DNA of 59,803 nucleotides, taken from contig JAHHIF010000046.1 of assembly GCA_019358875.1 (NCBI GenBank), forward strand, positions 1-59,803, given 5' to 3'. Positions 42,743 to 52,740 of the stretch are shown here, piece after piece. The notes below the pieces were generated by a model that had not been told where the DNA came from, did not search any database, and saw only the letters and a list, made by a program, of their open reading frames with translations. The number at the start of each line of letters is the position of its first letter. The stretch's first letter is position 1. The position numbers were made by a program, and so were the translations under genes. Source of the DNA: Symplocastrum torsivum CPER-KK1 (GTDB taxonomy: Bacteria > Cyanobacteriota > Cyanobacteriia > Cyanobacteriales > Coleofasciculaceae).

Positions 42743-42834
42743 GAAGAAAAAGACTCTAAGAGCAAACCTTCATATTGAGTTAGCACGATGTCACCTATGC
42801 CCTTTGTTGCCAACACCGAAATGTTCTCGGACGT

Positions 42835-45294
42835 TCACGAAGGGCAGGCAATTGATGTTTTCCAAGGAGAGTAGGGCATTCCCTTGGGTACTTCGGCAGC
42901 GAGAACCACCTCGCCTTTCCCATTGATCACCCACCCTTGAGCTTCTACAAGCGGAGCTGGTATGGAGCGAGTCGGATTCGTGGAAACCGGTGAACTAGAG
43001 CGGTTCTCGCCTGAAGGATTGAGTGTCACCAAATCGACCTCAACGGCATCACTACTCAGCGCTTCACTCGGACTCGGCGGCAAGCCACCACGACCCGTGA
43101 TCACAAATTCGCTCTGAGCTTGATTTTCTTCACTCGGTTGACAAGCCTGTACCACCTCAGTCTCAATTGGCGCAGTTGGCAAGTTCACCAATCCACGGCT
43201 AGGGTCAACATCAGGTGTATTGATTTCCACAATCCCTCTGAACTCAGATCCAAGTTCAGACGTGGCTGTGATGTCACTTTCGGGAGTCGGTTCTTCCCGG
43301 AATTCTGTACCCCAAATGCCTTGAGCGGTGATAATGACCCGACCCCCGAAGGCATCTTCGGCATTGGCACTGATGTTGCTATCTTCTAAAGCGGCTATGA
43401 CACCAGTATCAATGCTAATATTGCCGCCAGTAGCTGTGCCAGTGGCGTTGGTGGTGATATTGCTGCCACCACGCAACACCAATTCCTGAGAGAGCAGTGT
43501 GATATTCCCCTGCCCCTCTGGGCTGTCAGGCTTTTGGCTTCTGGTTTCAGCCTCAAGGCGTGCATCAGTATCTAGACGGATAGAATCAGCTTGTATCCAA
43601 AGGTCGCCTGCATCCCCTGACCCTTCAGTACTCACAGCGACTTTACCTCCCTCGCGGACAATCAACTCTTCAGTCGTAATCCTTAAGTTTCCCCCCTCAC
43701 CTGTGGGGTCAAGATTAGGAATTTGAATTGTATCAGCAAATACCCCACTAGCCGCGTCAGCCTGATCGAGCAAATCGAGCCTTAACGGATCAATCTGTTG
43801 GGCAAGTCGCTCATTGAAGGTAGGGTCAGAGCCAGAAATCGTAATGCCGTCAGTTGCATTGACAGTGATGTTACCTGCGGCTCCACTGCTGTAGGCGGTT
43901 GTGAGTAGTTGTCCGCCGCCACTAAGCTCAAGGTTGTTGGTATCAACCGTAATGTTACCGCCACTAGAGGGGTTCCAAGTTCGCGCACTTAAAACGGCTC
44001 CATTCGCTAGGCGCAGGACATTAGTAGTAACTGTGATATCACCGCCCTCACCCGTGGCTGGTGTCCTGGTGCCACTCAACAACCCACTCGATAATCCATT
44101 GCTCCCCAACCCATCAAAGGAGAGGGTATCCGAGGCAGTAATCCTGATACTACCCCCATCCCCCTGTGCAAAAGTCTCAGCAGACACGACAGCACCATTT
44201 GTCAGCAAAAGAGATTCTGTTGTGATGTTGATGTCCCCCCCATTGCCTACAGCTTCACGCTCCACAGTGCTGAATACACCACTTGATGATCCATGGCTCC
44301 CGACCCCATCCAAGGAGATGGTATCTGAGGCAATAATTTCAATATCTCCCGCTTTGCTCTCAAGCAACCCTAACGGTGAATTTATTCCCGCCTGAAGTTG
44401 GCTTCCTCCTGTCATATTCAAATTCTGGGCGTTGACGACAATACTCCCGCCACCACCAGCACGTACATTCACGTTTGCACCATCGGTAAGAGATACATCG
44501 GTTCGCGTGATGCCATCGGGAAAACTTAAACGCAGGTCATTGCCATCAACATTTAGCCCAACGGTTCCTACTCCTAATAATCCTCCCAGTTCCACTCGAC
44601 CTCCTGGAGCGTTCAACGTACCTCCCTGAATCGAGATTTTCCCAGTTGAAGTGGCAGTTGGAGACACATTACCCCCAACTAGTAGCAAGCTTTGATTTTC
44701 ATTAACCGATAGAGTTCCTCTGATTTCAATTGAATTAGTCGGCTGGGCGGCAATTGAATTGAACAGCAATGCCGAAGGATTGACAGTTAGTAAGGAATTA
44801 TTGGGGGAAACCGCTGAAGTTAAGGAAAACTCACCACCACCGGGAAATGCGATCGCATTAGCGGTTGTCGCGACAAATGAACCGCCAATATCTAGCTGAG
44901 CATTCTGCCCAAATATAATGCCATTGGGATTGATGAGGAAGAGATTGGCATTGCCTCCAGCTCGAATCAGCCCTTGAATATCAGAAGGAGAGCCACCCGT
45001 AACTCTGGCTAGAATGTTGGCGATCGCAGGATCGCTGAGGAAATCAGCAATGCCGCCGTTGGGAATGCTAAAACTACTGAAACTATGGAACAGATTGGTA
45101 TTATCAACAGGTGTCCCCTCTGTAATGTCAAAGGTTGTGCCGTTAGGAGTGACTACAGTTCCTAAGGAAGAGTCGGGAGTGATCTGGGCAAAAGTGCCAG
45201 TTCCAGAAAAAGCGATCGCACTACCAATGGCTAAGCAACCCGCTATCCCTAACTGCCAGCACCGCCTCCGATGGCTTGGAATCATCTTAGACAC
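42835..45294 (-). CDS. Filamentous-hemagglutinin-type secreted protein
   Basis: 819 residues. A signal peptide (WQLGIAGCLAIGSAIAFSG, cleavage near TFAQ) precedes the TPS/hemagglutination-activity domain: TPNGTTFDITEGTPVDNTN, NLFHSFSSFSIPNGG and LFLINPNGIIFGQNAQLDIG, with FVATTANAIAFP. The rest is beta-helix repeats (GNGGDINITTESLLLTNGAV and similar). The usual role is two-partner secretion across the outer membrane through a TpsB pore, giving adhesins or surface fibres. No TpsB is in the window; a chromosomal one may serve. The C-terminal proline/serine-rich part (FVITGRGGLPPSPSEALSSD) also occurs in the larger paralogue at 56307. Confidence 0.9.
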   Translation of the reverse strand: MSKMIPSHRRRCWQLGIAGCLAIGSAIAFSGTGTFAQITPDSSLGTVVTPNGTTFDITEGTPVDNTNLFHSFSSFSIPNGGIADFLSDPAIANILARVTGGSPSDIQGLIRAGGNANLFLINPNGIIFGQNAQLDIGGSFVATTANAIAFPGGGEFSLTSAVSPNNSLLTVNPSALLFNSIAAQPTNSIEIRGTLSVNENQSLLLVGGNVSPTATSTGKISIQGGTLNAPGGRVELGGLLGVGTVGLNVDGNDLRLSFPDGITRTDVSLTDGANVNVRAGGGGSIVVNAQNLNMTGGSQLQAGINSPLGLLESKAGDIEIIASDTISLDGVGSHGSSSGVFSTVEREAVGNGGDINITTESLLLTNGAVVSAETFAQGDGGSIRITASDTLSFDGLGSNGLSSGLLSGTRTPATGEGGDITVTTNVLRLANGAVLSARTWNPSSGGNITVDTNNLELSGGGQLLTTAYSSGAAGNITVNATDGITISGSDPTFNERLAQQIDPLRLDLLDQADAASGVFADTIQIPNLDPTGEGGNLRITTEELIVREGGKVAVSTEGSGDAGDLWIQADSIRLDTDARLEAETRSQKPDSPEGQGNITLLSQELVLRGGSNITTNATGTATGGNISIDTGVIAALEDSNISANAEDAFGGRVIITAQGIWGTEFREEPTPESDITATSELGSEFRGIVEINTPDVDPSRGLVNLPTAPIETEVVQACQPSEENQAQSEFVITGRGGLPPSPSEALSSDAVEVDLVTLNPSGENRSSSPVSTNPTRSIPAPLVEAQGWVINGKGEVVLAAEVPKGMPYSPWKTSIACPS

Positions 45295-45529
45295 CTCCTA
45301 CAGAAAGAGGCAGTAGTTGAGTCAACTTCCGCCAATGCCCATAATGCTAGATGGCAACTCAAGCTTAGAGTCGCTGAATGCGGTTACAAATTATTGCGGA
45401 GAAGGCGATCGCTCTCTATGTAGCTTTAATAATGCTGATTTGCAGATGTGTTGCTTTCATTCCTGATGAAGGTAAGTTATCTCTCAACCTTGAAGGCATA
45501 TACCCCAAGCCTGCCTACTTAACAGTATT

Positions 45530-48253
45530 TTAAGGAACTGGACAGTCGCCAAGCGGCTCAACGGGGCGTACTGATACAGCGATCGCACCAGTATTTGCTG
45601 TTGTATCAGCTTGAAATGTACTTTGAGAACCGAGGCGATTCAGCGCAAAGCCATTGTCACTCGTGTTATTGCTTAAGTTTAAACAAATAGTAGAGGTAGG
45701 AGAGAGATTAATTGCTGACCCCGTTTCCGCTAGGAAACCGTTAGGGAACGGGGGGTCGCTCTCGCCAGGATTACCTGTCATGGTGTTGAACCGGACACTT
45801 GCGAAGATTTGAGAATTTTCGGTGGCGAATATTGAAAGCCCAAAACGAGCATTATCAGTGGCAGAATTCCCTTCGAGCAAAAGCTGGAGGGAAGAGTCGC
45901 CTTCTGTGACAGTGGTGATGCCGTCAGAGCCATTGCCAGAAAGCGTGTTGTTGGTGATTGTCGCTGTCGAAGTGGCAAACTCCTTAGGATTAATAACGAT
46001 ACCGAGAGTTCCATTGTCAGAAACTGTGTTGTTGTCAATCGTCAGTGTTGAAGTCGAATTACCTAACATCTGGGAATCGATACCGTTAATGCCATTGCCA
46101 GAAACCGTGTTGTTGGTGATTGTCGCTGTCGAAGTGGCAAACTCATTGGGGTTAATGCTGATACCGAGAGTTCCATTGTCAGAAACTGTGTTGTTGTCAA
46201 TCGTTAACGTCGAAGTCGAATTACCTAACATTTCGGCAGCAATGCCAGCAGTACCATTGCTGGAAACTGCGTTGTTGGCTATGGTTGCTGTCGAAGTGGT
46301 AAATTCCTGGGGCTTAATGCCGATGCCGACATTGCTATTGCCAGAAACTGTGTTGTTGTCAATCGTCAGGGTTGAAGTTGAATTACCTAACATTTCCGCA
46401 ACGATGCCTTCTTCACCATTGCCAGAAACTGTATTGTTGTTAATCGTTAACGTCGAAGTCGAATTACCGGATATCCCAGCACCGATGCCTTCAGCACCAT
46501 TGCCAGAAGCTGTATTGTTGTTAATAGTCAACGTCGAAATTGAATTACCTAATGTCTGGGCAGCGATACCGACATTGCCACTGCTAGAAATTGTGTTGTT
46601 GTTGATGGTGAACCTCCCTTGGGCACTATCAGCAAATCCGACACTAATGCCGTTGAGCTGATTCCCAGAAAGCGTGTTGTCGGAGATATTCGCTGTTCCC
46701 TCGGCTGTATTAGTTAGACCAATGCCAATAGCATTATTCGTGGTATTAGCAATCCGGTTCCTGGCAATCGTCAGATCAACTGACTCCGTCGTATTTTCGA
46801 GGACGAATCCGCTATTACCAATGCCGCCAGTTGTATCGATGCTGTTATCGGTAATCATGACTTCCCCGGTAACGTTAGTGAGCAAGATACCCCGTTGAGT
46901 GGAATTGGCGATCGCATTGTCTCGAATGCTTACAGTACTGATGTTCCTCCCCTCAATAGCACTAGTACCAGCATTGGGGATATCAAACCCAGAAAGCGTT
47001 GTTTCGTTGCCCATCGTTACCGAAGCTTCCGCACTAGGAGTGATGATAGGCAGCACCCTAGCACCTGATAGTGGTAACTGGACAACATCTGATTCTACTG
47101 TCTCTAATCGCTGCACCGGACCCGTGGATAGCACCTGCACTTGGTCGGGAATTGTGAAGGGGGGAATACCAGAGTTTGTTCCAGACTGCACGTAGACGAT
47201 ATTGTTACCGTCAGATAGAGTTCGATCCAGTCCCTCCTGGACAGTCCCAACCGGATTCTCAAACGTGCCATCTCCCCCAGCTATCCCTAAGTTGACGTGC
47301 TGGAACACGTAAGGCTCATCCGTCTCCGGATTAGTGGCAGCTACCTCATTTGCTTCCTCTTGATGGTCGATGACAATCGCGTTGTTGCGCTGCACCGATT
47401 CTCCCAATCGTGCCACAACACTTTCTTCTTCACTGATAGAACCTTGGGGACGGGTTCCAGGAAAAGTCGCGCCAACAGTGAAAACAATATTTGTACCAAA
47501 CAGGTCATCATTTTGCAAAGATACGCCCAGATTTAGATAATCTGTGGGACGCGCTTGTAATCTCAGTCGCCAACCTAAAGTCTCCGGAGAGCCTTCGGCA
47601 TTATAGTAATACAGCCCTCCATAACCGCGTAAATCACCCTCTTTACCGAGTTGAGCAATTCTTGCCCCAGCTTCCACATCAAAACCGCCCATTGCGGCTT
47701 CTCGGTTGCGCTGTTGATCTAAAATTAAAAAGTTTTCGCGAAAGAAGCTTTCTCGGAGCAAAACATCGCCTACTCCCTGTCGATTGTCTCCAATTGGCAG
47801 ATAGGCATTGACGTGAAAGTCCCAAATTTCTCCTAAACTCTCTGCGCCCAACCCAATTTGGTTAAAGGTATTGTTGCCAGTATGGCGATTGTCGTAACCA
47901 ATGTAACCGCCCCAAATCCTGCGGGAATTTGAGTTATAAGTGCGGTATCCAAGCAGGATATTTCCACCTAAGTTCGCATCGTTATCGAGCAGCAATCGTC
48001 CTTCGATGAAGGTAAGATTATTGCCCGGTTTCTGGAGGAGCGGGACAAAGCCCTCGAAGCGAGTAAAGCCATCAAATCCACCGCCAGAGGTAGTGTGTCC
48101 GATTCCAAGGCGAGGAGTAATTCTTAAATCAGCGGCAGTTTCTGTTGATGTGGATGGTGGCGTTTGTTGCTCCTCTAACTGCGCCGCAACTGGGGTACTA
48201 ATAGTGGTCGCTAGTACTAAACTGATGAACCCAATTCTTGTTGCTTTTTTCAT
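45530..48253 (-). CDS. Inverse autotransporter-like outer-membrane protein with beta-helix passenger
   Basis: 907 residues. Signal peptide (KKATRIGFISLVLATTIS, then VAAQ). Residues about 45-275 match the inverse-autotransporter beta-barrel of intimin/invasin relatives: TPRLGIGHTTSGGGFDGFTR, IEGRLLLDNDANLGGNILLG, WGGYIGYDNRHTGNNTFNQI. The passenger (about 310-870) is a right-handed parallel beta-helix with 27-residue coils arranged as 54-residue pairs (NNTVSGNG, NSTSTLTIDNN, EFATSTATITNN). No LysM or Ig-like domain is seen, unlike enteric family members. The barrel would stay in the outer membrane and expose the helix. It is the first gene of a same-strand set with the hemagglutinin and TPR-CHAT genes. 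Confidence 0.82.
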   Translation of the reverse strand: MKKATRIGFISLVLATTISTPVAAQLEEQQTPPSTSTETAADLRITPRLGIGHTTSGGGFDGFTRFEGFVPLLQKPGNNLTFIEGRLLLDNDANLGGNILLGYRTYNSNSRRIWGGYIGYDNRHTGNNTFNQIGLGAESLGEIWDFHVNAYLPIGDNRQGVGDVLLRESFFRENFLILDQQRNREAAMGGFDVEAGARIAQLGKEGDLRGYGGLYYYNAEGSPETLGWRLRLQARPTDYLNLGVSLQNDDLFGTNIVFTVGATFPGTRPQGSISEEESVVARLGESVQRNNAIVIDHQEEANEVAATNPETDEPYVFQHVNLGIAGGDGTFENPVGTVQEGLDRTLSDGNNIVYVQSGTNSGIPPFTIPDQVQVLSTGPVQRLETVESDVVQLPLSGARVLPIITPSAEASVTMGNETTLSGFDIPNAGTSAIEGRNISTVSIRDNAIANSTQRGILLTNVTGEVMITDNSIDTTGGIGNSGFVLENTTESVDLTIARNRIANTTNNAIGIGLTNTAEGTANISDNTLSGNQLNGISVGFADSAQGRFTINNNTISSSGNVGIAAQTLGNSISTLTINNNTASGNGAEGIGAGISGNSTSTLTINNNTVSGNGEEGIVAEMLGNSTSTLTIDNNTVSGNSNVGIGIKPQEFTTSTATIANNAVSSNGTAGIAAEMLGNSTSTLTIDNNTVSDNGTLGISINPNEFATSTATITNNTVSGNGINGIDSQMLGNSTSTLTIDNNTVSDNGTLGIVINPKEFATSTATITNNTLSGNGSDGITTVTEGDSSLQLLLEGNSATDNARFGLSIFATENSQIFASVRFNTMTGNPGESDPPFPNGFLAETGSAINLSPTSTICLNLSNNTSDNGFALNRLGSQSTFQADTTANTGAIAVSVRPVEPLGDCPVP
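45890..46620. repeat. 162-bp tandem coding repeats in the inverse autotransporter
   Basis: The block AAACTGTGTTGTTGTCAATC starts at 46021, 46183 and 46345, a 162-base period (54 codons), with looser copies on both sides. Near-identity at the DNA level means unit gain and loss by recombination is likely. Confidence 0.8.
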
Positions 48254-48715
48254 ATATCTCAGGAATTATCTATTGAAGAAGTTCAACTTAGCAACGAGAC
48301 TATGAAAAACTTTGGTGTTTGAGCCTGACAAGTCAGTAGATGCGTTTTAAGTGAGTTCTGCAACTTCTGCAACCCTTCATCAATTAGGACAGTAATATCT
48401 GACATAGCAACCAAAAGCTATGAGCTTTGCTTAAGGACTTGTAGTAGCTTGCAGGAGATGGATATAGACCAACTGATGTATCGCTCTACTTTTGTGTCAG
48501 GTTCAGGTCGCGAATTTGCTGCAAAAGGCTGTCTTTTTTTACAAAAGTTTATACAAAGCTGGTTTTGCCTTGACTTGAAGGAGTTCAGAATGTTGGAATT
48601 CCGCTTTTCTGAAAAGTTTTGTAACGGAAGCCAACATTTGGCAGAAAATTCACGAATAGAGGCTGAGAAAGAGATAGAACTTCCAAGCTGTTCTCGATGA
48701 ACGTTTAGATTTCAC
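48254..48715. other. Divergent intergenic region
   Basis: The 462 bases between the inverse autotransporter (minus) and the sigma-factor gene (plus) should contain both promoters. An 83-codon frame at 48449-48700 has no ribosome binding site and no recognisable product. No strong palindrome was noticed. Confidence 0.4.
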
Positions 48716-49360
48716 ATGCATAAGACGGAGCAAGATGAAATAGACGAGGTGCTAAAACAGCTAGCGCTTGTTGCTCAGCAACACCCACCACTAACTCACG
48801 GGCGACAGCTAGCTTTGAGGCAGTTGGTTAATGGAATTCTGCAATCTGGCAGACTTTGCCGTCCTCAACAGGGTCAATTTTCAGGTGTTTATCAAGATAT
48901 TTATGATGAGGCACTCCAGGAACTCTTGCTTTTTGTTTGCCAAAATATTGACAAGTATGACCCAGAACGTGGAAGTGTGATGGCATGGGTGAATACTCTG
49001 CTAGCACGGCGATTTTTTAGAGAAGCTATTCCAAAACTCCTAAGCCAGCGGAACTTTAGAGTAATGACCCTTAGTGAATTGGATAATCTTGCCGCACCGG
49101 AAGAGACTGAAAGCCTTACAGAAATCTTTCAACAATGTATAGAATCAGACCCCGAAAACATTTTTCAAAAAGAACACATAGAAAATTATCCCTCCGCTAA
49201 CTTTCAAGCCTTAGTGAAGCGTAGAATTTCAGGGCAATCATGGAAAGAGATTTCAGCAGACTTAGAGATTAAAGTTTCTACAGTTAGTAGCTTTTATTCT
49301 CGATGTTTAAACAAATTTTCTTCAAAGTTAAAGCAATATTGTATTGATAATGTCACCTAG
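48716..49360 (+). CDS. Sigma-70 family RNA polymerase sigma factor
   Basis: 214 residues. Region 2 is visible as YQDIYDEALQELLLFVCQNI and YDPERGSVMAWVNTLLARRF, and region 4 as LVKRRISGQSWKEISADLEI followed by KVSTVSSFYSRCLNKFSSKL, a helix-turn-helix that would contact the -35 box. The layout resembles cyanobacterial group-4-like sigma factors that sit in front of DUF1822/CHAT genes. It starts a four-gene set: sigma, DUF1822, CHASE2-CHAT and DUF928, with gaps of 24 and 20 bases and a final overlap. It probably drives this set and perhaps the adhesin genes. Confidence 0.82.
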   Translation: MHKTEQDEIDEVLKQLALVAQQHPPLTHGRQLALRQLVNGILQSGRLCRPQQGQFSGVYQDIYDEALQELLLFVCQNIDKYDPERGSVMAWVNTLLARRFFREAIPKLLSQRNFRVMTLSELDNLAAPEETESLTEIFQQCIESDPENIFQKEHIENYPSANFQALVKRRISGQSWKEISADLEIKVSTVSSFYSRCLNKFSSKLKQYCIDNVT

Positions 49361-49384
49361 AACAGGAGAAAATCATTGTAATTA

Positions 49385-50326
49385 ATGATGAAAAATCTAT
49401 CAGAATCTTTAACTTTTACTGTACCCCTTAGCTTGTCAGTTCACGCTAAAGCTGAGCAGTTTTGTAGACAGCAACGCGATCATCAAAAAGCTAAACAGGT
49501 TTATCTCAATACATTGGCAGTGTCTGCCGTGAATTTCTACTTGCGTTGCATGGGCATTGAGGCAGATTGGGAGACGAGTCATAGTTTTAACTCGGTGATG
49601 TACTCCCTAATGGATGTTGCGGATTTAGAGGTCAAAAAATTAGGTAAGTTAGAGTGTATTCCAGTCTTACCAAAAACTCAGGTGATTCACATTCCGCCGG
49701 AAGCATGGTTAGACCGCATTGGCTATGTTGCTGTACAGCTTAACGAATCACTACGAGAAGCAATGTTACTGGGATTTAGCGAAACAGCAGGCAGTGGTGA
49801 GTTACTCATTAGCCAGTTGAGATCGCTCGAAGATTTGCTAGAACACCTCCGTCACATCCAGCAATCTGAACCTGTAAAGTTGGGCGTACACCTTAGCCAA
49901 TGGTTCGAGAATATCTTTGAAGCAAGCTGGCAATCCCTCGAAGCACTTTTAGGCAAAAACCAAGAGAACTTAACCTTCAGTTTTAGAACTAATATAAGTG
50001 AAGCTGGTGTTCAACGAGCTAAACTAATTGACTTGGGAGTGCAACTAGGAAGCCAATCTGTAGTCCTGCTAGTGGCAATTGCTCCGGAGGCTGACCAAAA
50101 AGTAGGTATCGTTGTGCAAGTTCATCCAGCAGACGGTGAAACACATTTGCCATCTAACCTAAGGTTAACTTTGCTCTCCCAATCAGAAGAAAATCTCCAG
50201 GAAGTGTCCTCAAGACGCCAAGATAACTATATTCAACTCAGGCGATTTCGAGGTGAACCTGGAGAAAGTTTTAAAATTAAAGTGGCTTTTGGTACTGTCA
50301 GTATGCAGGAAACTTTTATCATCTGA
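49385..50326 (+). CDS. DUF1822 family protein
   Basis: 313 residues. Family traits: KAEQFCRQQRDHQKAKQVYL and NTLAVSAVNFYLRCMGIEAD at the N-terminus, then DVADLEVKKLGKLECIPVLP. Function is unknown. It regularly lies between a sigma factor and a CHASE2/CHAT gene in cyanobacteria. There is no signal peptide. Two ATG codons in a row at 49385; the first is taken. A 24-base gap from the sigma gene and 20 bases to the next support one operon. Confidence 0.85.
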   Translation: MMKNLSESLTFTVPLSLSVHAKAEQFCRQQRDHQKAKQVYLNTLAVSAVNFYLRCMGIEADWETSHSFNSVMYSLMDVADLEVKKLGKLECIPVLPKTQVIHIPPEAWLDRIGYVAVQLNESLREAMLLGFSETAGSGELLISQLRSLEDLLEHLRHIQQSEPVKLGVHLSQWFENIFEASWQSLEALLGKNQENLTFSFRTNISEAGVQRAKLIDLGVQLGSQSVVLLVAIAPEADQKVGIVVQVHPADGETHLPSNLRLTLLSQSEENLQEVSSRRQDNYIQLRRFRGEPGESFKIKVAFGTVSMQETFII

Positions 50327-50346
50327 CTACTGACCTTCAGACGCAG

Positions 50347-52740
50347 ATGAATAAGTTAGTTATCTTGAGCCTAGGAAACGGTAATTTAGCAAACGGCTTT
50401 CCCGATGTTACAGCACAACTTTGGGAACAGGACAACCCTAACCCAATGCGGTTTACAGGTCGTTTACCAGCAGCGCCAGAGATTTCTGAACTCTACAGAT
50501 ATTGGCAATTGCTTTATCAAGCTCTCTACCGTCGTCTAGGATGGCATTCTCGAATTGAAATCGACTCCGGAGATGTAACAAATGTTTCCGAGATTGATTT
50601 CACTGATTTATGCCAGCAGTTACAAAATAGAATTAACGAATGGCTCAACTCTGAACCGTTTCGCCAAATAGACCAGCAATTACGAACCCAATTAGCCCCA
50701 TTAGATGAAATTCGCGTCATTATTGAAACGAATGATAATCTCCTACGGCGGCTGCCCTGGCACTTGTGGAACTTCTTTGAGCATTATCCCTTAGCGGAAG
50801 TTGCTCTGAGTAATACAGAGTATCAACGATTAAGCCCATTACCGACTCGAAAAAAAGGGAATAAAGCGAGAATTTTAGCGATTCTTGGTAATAGTAAAGG
50901 AATTGATATTGAGAAAGATCGGGCTTCTTTAGAGCAGTTGTCGGAGCAGGCAGAAACTCAATTTTTAGTAGAGCCAACACCAAACGAGTTACATGACCAG
51001 CTTTGGCAAGACTGGGATATTCTGTTCTTTGCAGGTCATAGTTCCAGTAAGGAAAAAGGGCTAATTCAGCTCAATCAAAGAGATACGATTACGCTTGAGC
51101 AATTAAGGAATGCTCTCAAAAAAGCGATTAGTCGAGGGTTGAAGCTGGCAATTTTCAACTCCTGTGATGGTTTGGGTTTGGCGCAAGAGCTTGCTGATTT
51201 GCATATTCCACAAGTTATTGTCATGCGAGAGCCGATACCGGATGCGATCGCTCAAGAATTTTTGAGGCATTTTCTGTTTGCCTTTTCGCATGGACAGTCT
51301 CTTTATGCTTCGGTACGAGAAGCACGAGAAAGACTGGAAAAACTAGAAGACGACTATCCCTGCGCTACTTGGTTACCCGTCATCTGTCAGAATCCTGCTG
51401 CTGAACCAACAACCTGGCAAGAGTGCTGTAGTGGCAATCAGCACAATTCAAAAAGAAGTAAAGTTGAGCAACAAAATCGCTTAATTTTTTCCAAAAGAAA
51501 GAGCGGCTTTCTCAGCGTACTTCTAGCGAGTGTGGTAGTCACTACCTTGGTGATGGAAGTCCGGAAACTGGGGAAGCTCCAAAACTGGGAATTACAGGCA
51601 TTCGACCAACTCGTGCAACTTCGACCTGATGAAAAACCAGACCCACGTCTTTTGGTAATTACTGTTACTGAAAAAGATGTTCAGAACCAAAACCCGAAGG
51701 AGAGGCGGGGGGCATCACTATCAGATCGATCTCTTGCAAGAGTGTTGGAGAAATTAAAGCCGCATCAACCGCAAGTTATCGGCTTGGATATCTATCATGA
51801 TTTTCCCGTAGACCCAAATTATCCAGACTTAAACACCCAGCTACAAAAGAACGATCGCTTTATTGGTGTATGTGAAGTGGGTGGCACGGACGAACACCCC
51901 GGTACTAGACCCCCTGCGGGAGTTCCCGAATCCCGCATCAGCTTTAGTGACGTTCCGGTTGACCCCGACAAAGTCATCCGTCGCCAGCTATTGGGTATGG
52001 CTTCAGACCCCGACTCGTTTTGTGTCACAGACACCTCCTTCAGTTTCCGAGTCGCACAGACTTATCTTGCGGCAAAGGGTATCCAATCTGACAGAACCTC
52101 GGAAGGGGACTTGAAGATTGGTTCTGTCGTTTTTAAGAAACTCGAACCTCAGACGAGTGGCTATCAGAATCTAGATTCACTGGGTTACCAAGTGCTACTC
52201 AATTACCGTGGCAATTCAGTTGCACAGCAAGTTACTCTTACCGAGTTCTTGAGCAATTCGCTTGACTCAGAACTACCCAATCTAGTGAGCGATCGCATCG
52301 TCCTGATTGGCACGACAGCCAAAAGTTTTAAAGATTATTTTCCTACACCCTACAGTGCGGGTCAGTGGCCTCAAGAATCACCAGGAGTGATTATTCAAGC
52401 GCACATGGTCAGTCAGATTCTTAGCGCTGTTCTGGATGAACGACCACTGCTGTGGTGGTTGCCTGCTTGGGGCGAAATGCTCTGGATTTGGGGTTGGGCA
52501 GTCGTGGGAGGAGTTTTGGCTTGGCAATTCCAGTCGCCACTCAGTTTGGGATTGGCTGGTAGCGTTGCACTGAGTACCTTGTATGGACTCTGCTTTGTCC
52601 TCTTGCTACAAGGGGCATGGGTGCCACTCGTTCCATCAGCTTTGGTCTTAGCCGCTACAGGGGGGAGCGTTGTGGCTTACAGGGTATTTCATTTCAGAAC
52701 CAACAACAGCAGTAGACATCTGATTTTCGATCATGACTAA
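50347..52740 (+). CDS. CHAT-CHASE2 membrane protein
   Basis: 797 residues. The N-terminal half is a cytoplasmic CHAT protease-like domain: ILFFAGHSSSKEKGLIQLNQ with His near 228 and LAIFNSCDGLGLAQ with Cys near 272. A membrane segment (GFLSVLLASVVVTTLVMEV, about 388) leads into an extracytoplasmic CHASE2 sensor (about 405-690: WELQAFDQLVQLRPDEKPDP, VIGLDIYHDFPV, VLIGTTAKSFKDYFPTPYSA), then three C-terminal membrane helices. CHASE2 domains sense unknown external cues. The design suggests a receptor-protease that cleaves a cytoplasmic target on stimulation. Its last codons overlap the DUF928 start by 8 bases. Confidence 0.88.
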   Translation: MNKLVILSLGNGNLANGFPDVTAQLWEQDNPNPMRFTGRLPAAPEISELYRYWQLLYQALYRRLGWHSRIEIDSGDVTNVSEIDFTDLCQQLQNRINEWLNSEPFRQIDQQLRTQLAPLDEIRVIIETNDNLLRRLPWHLWNFFEHYPLAEVALSNTEYQRLSPLPTRKKGNKARILAILGNSKGIDIEKDRASLEQLSEQAETQFLVEPTPNELHDQLWQDWDILFFAGHSSSKEKGLIQLNQRDTITLEQLRNALKKAISRGLKLAIFNSCDGLGLAQELADLHIPQVIVMREPIPDAIAQEFLRHFLFAFSHGQSLYASVREARERLEKLEDDYPCATWLPVICQNPAAEPTTWQECCSGNQHNSKRSKVEQQNRLIFSKRKSGFLSVLLASVVVTTLVMEVRKLGKLQNWELQAFDQLVQLRPDEKPDPRLLVITVTEKDVQNQNPKERRGASLSDRSLARVLEKLKPHQPQVIGLDIYHDFPVDPNYPDLNTQLQKNDRFIGVCEVGGTDEHPGTRPPAGVPESRISFSDVPVDPDKVIRRQLLGMASDPDSFCVTDTSFSFRVAQTYLAAKGIQSDRTSEGDLKIGSVVFKKLEPQTSGYQNLDSLGYQVLLNYRGNSVAQQVTLTEFLSNSLDSELPNLVSDRIVLIGTTAKSFKDYFPTPYSAGQWPQESPGVIIQAHMVSQILSAVLDERPLLWWLPAWGEMLWIWGWAVVGGVLAWQFQSPLSLGLAGSVALSTLYGLCFVLLLQGAWVPLVPSALVLAATGGSVVAYRVFHFRTNNSSRHLIFDHD

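Noticed and set aside
45822..46661. 279-codon frame opposite the inverse autotransporter repeats
   Set aside because: Long only because the antisense of a repetitive coding tract lacks stops; sense gene has signal peptide and barrel.
48449..48700. 83-codon frame before the sigma-factor gene
   Set aside because: No ribosome binding site or recognisable domain; probably promoter region.
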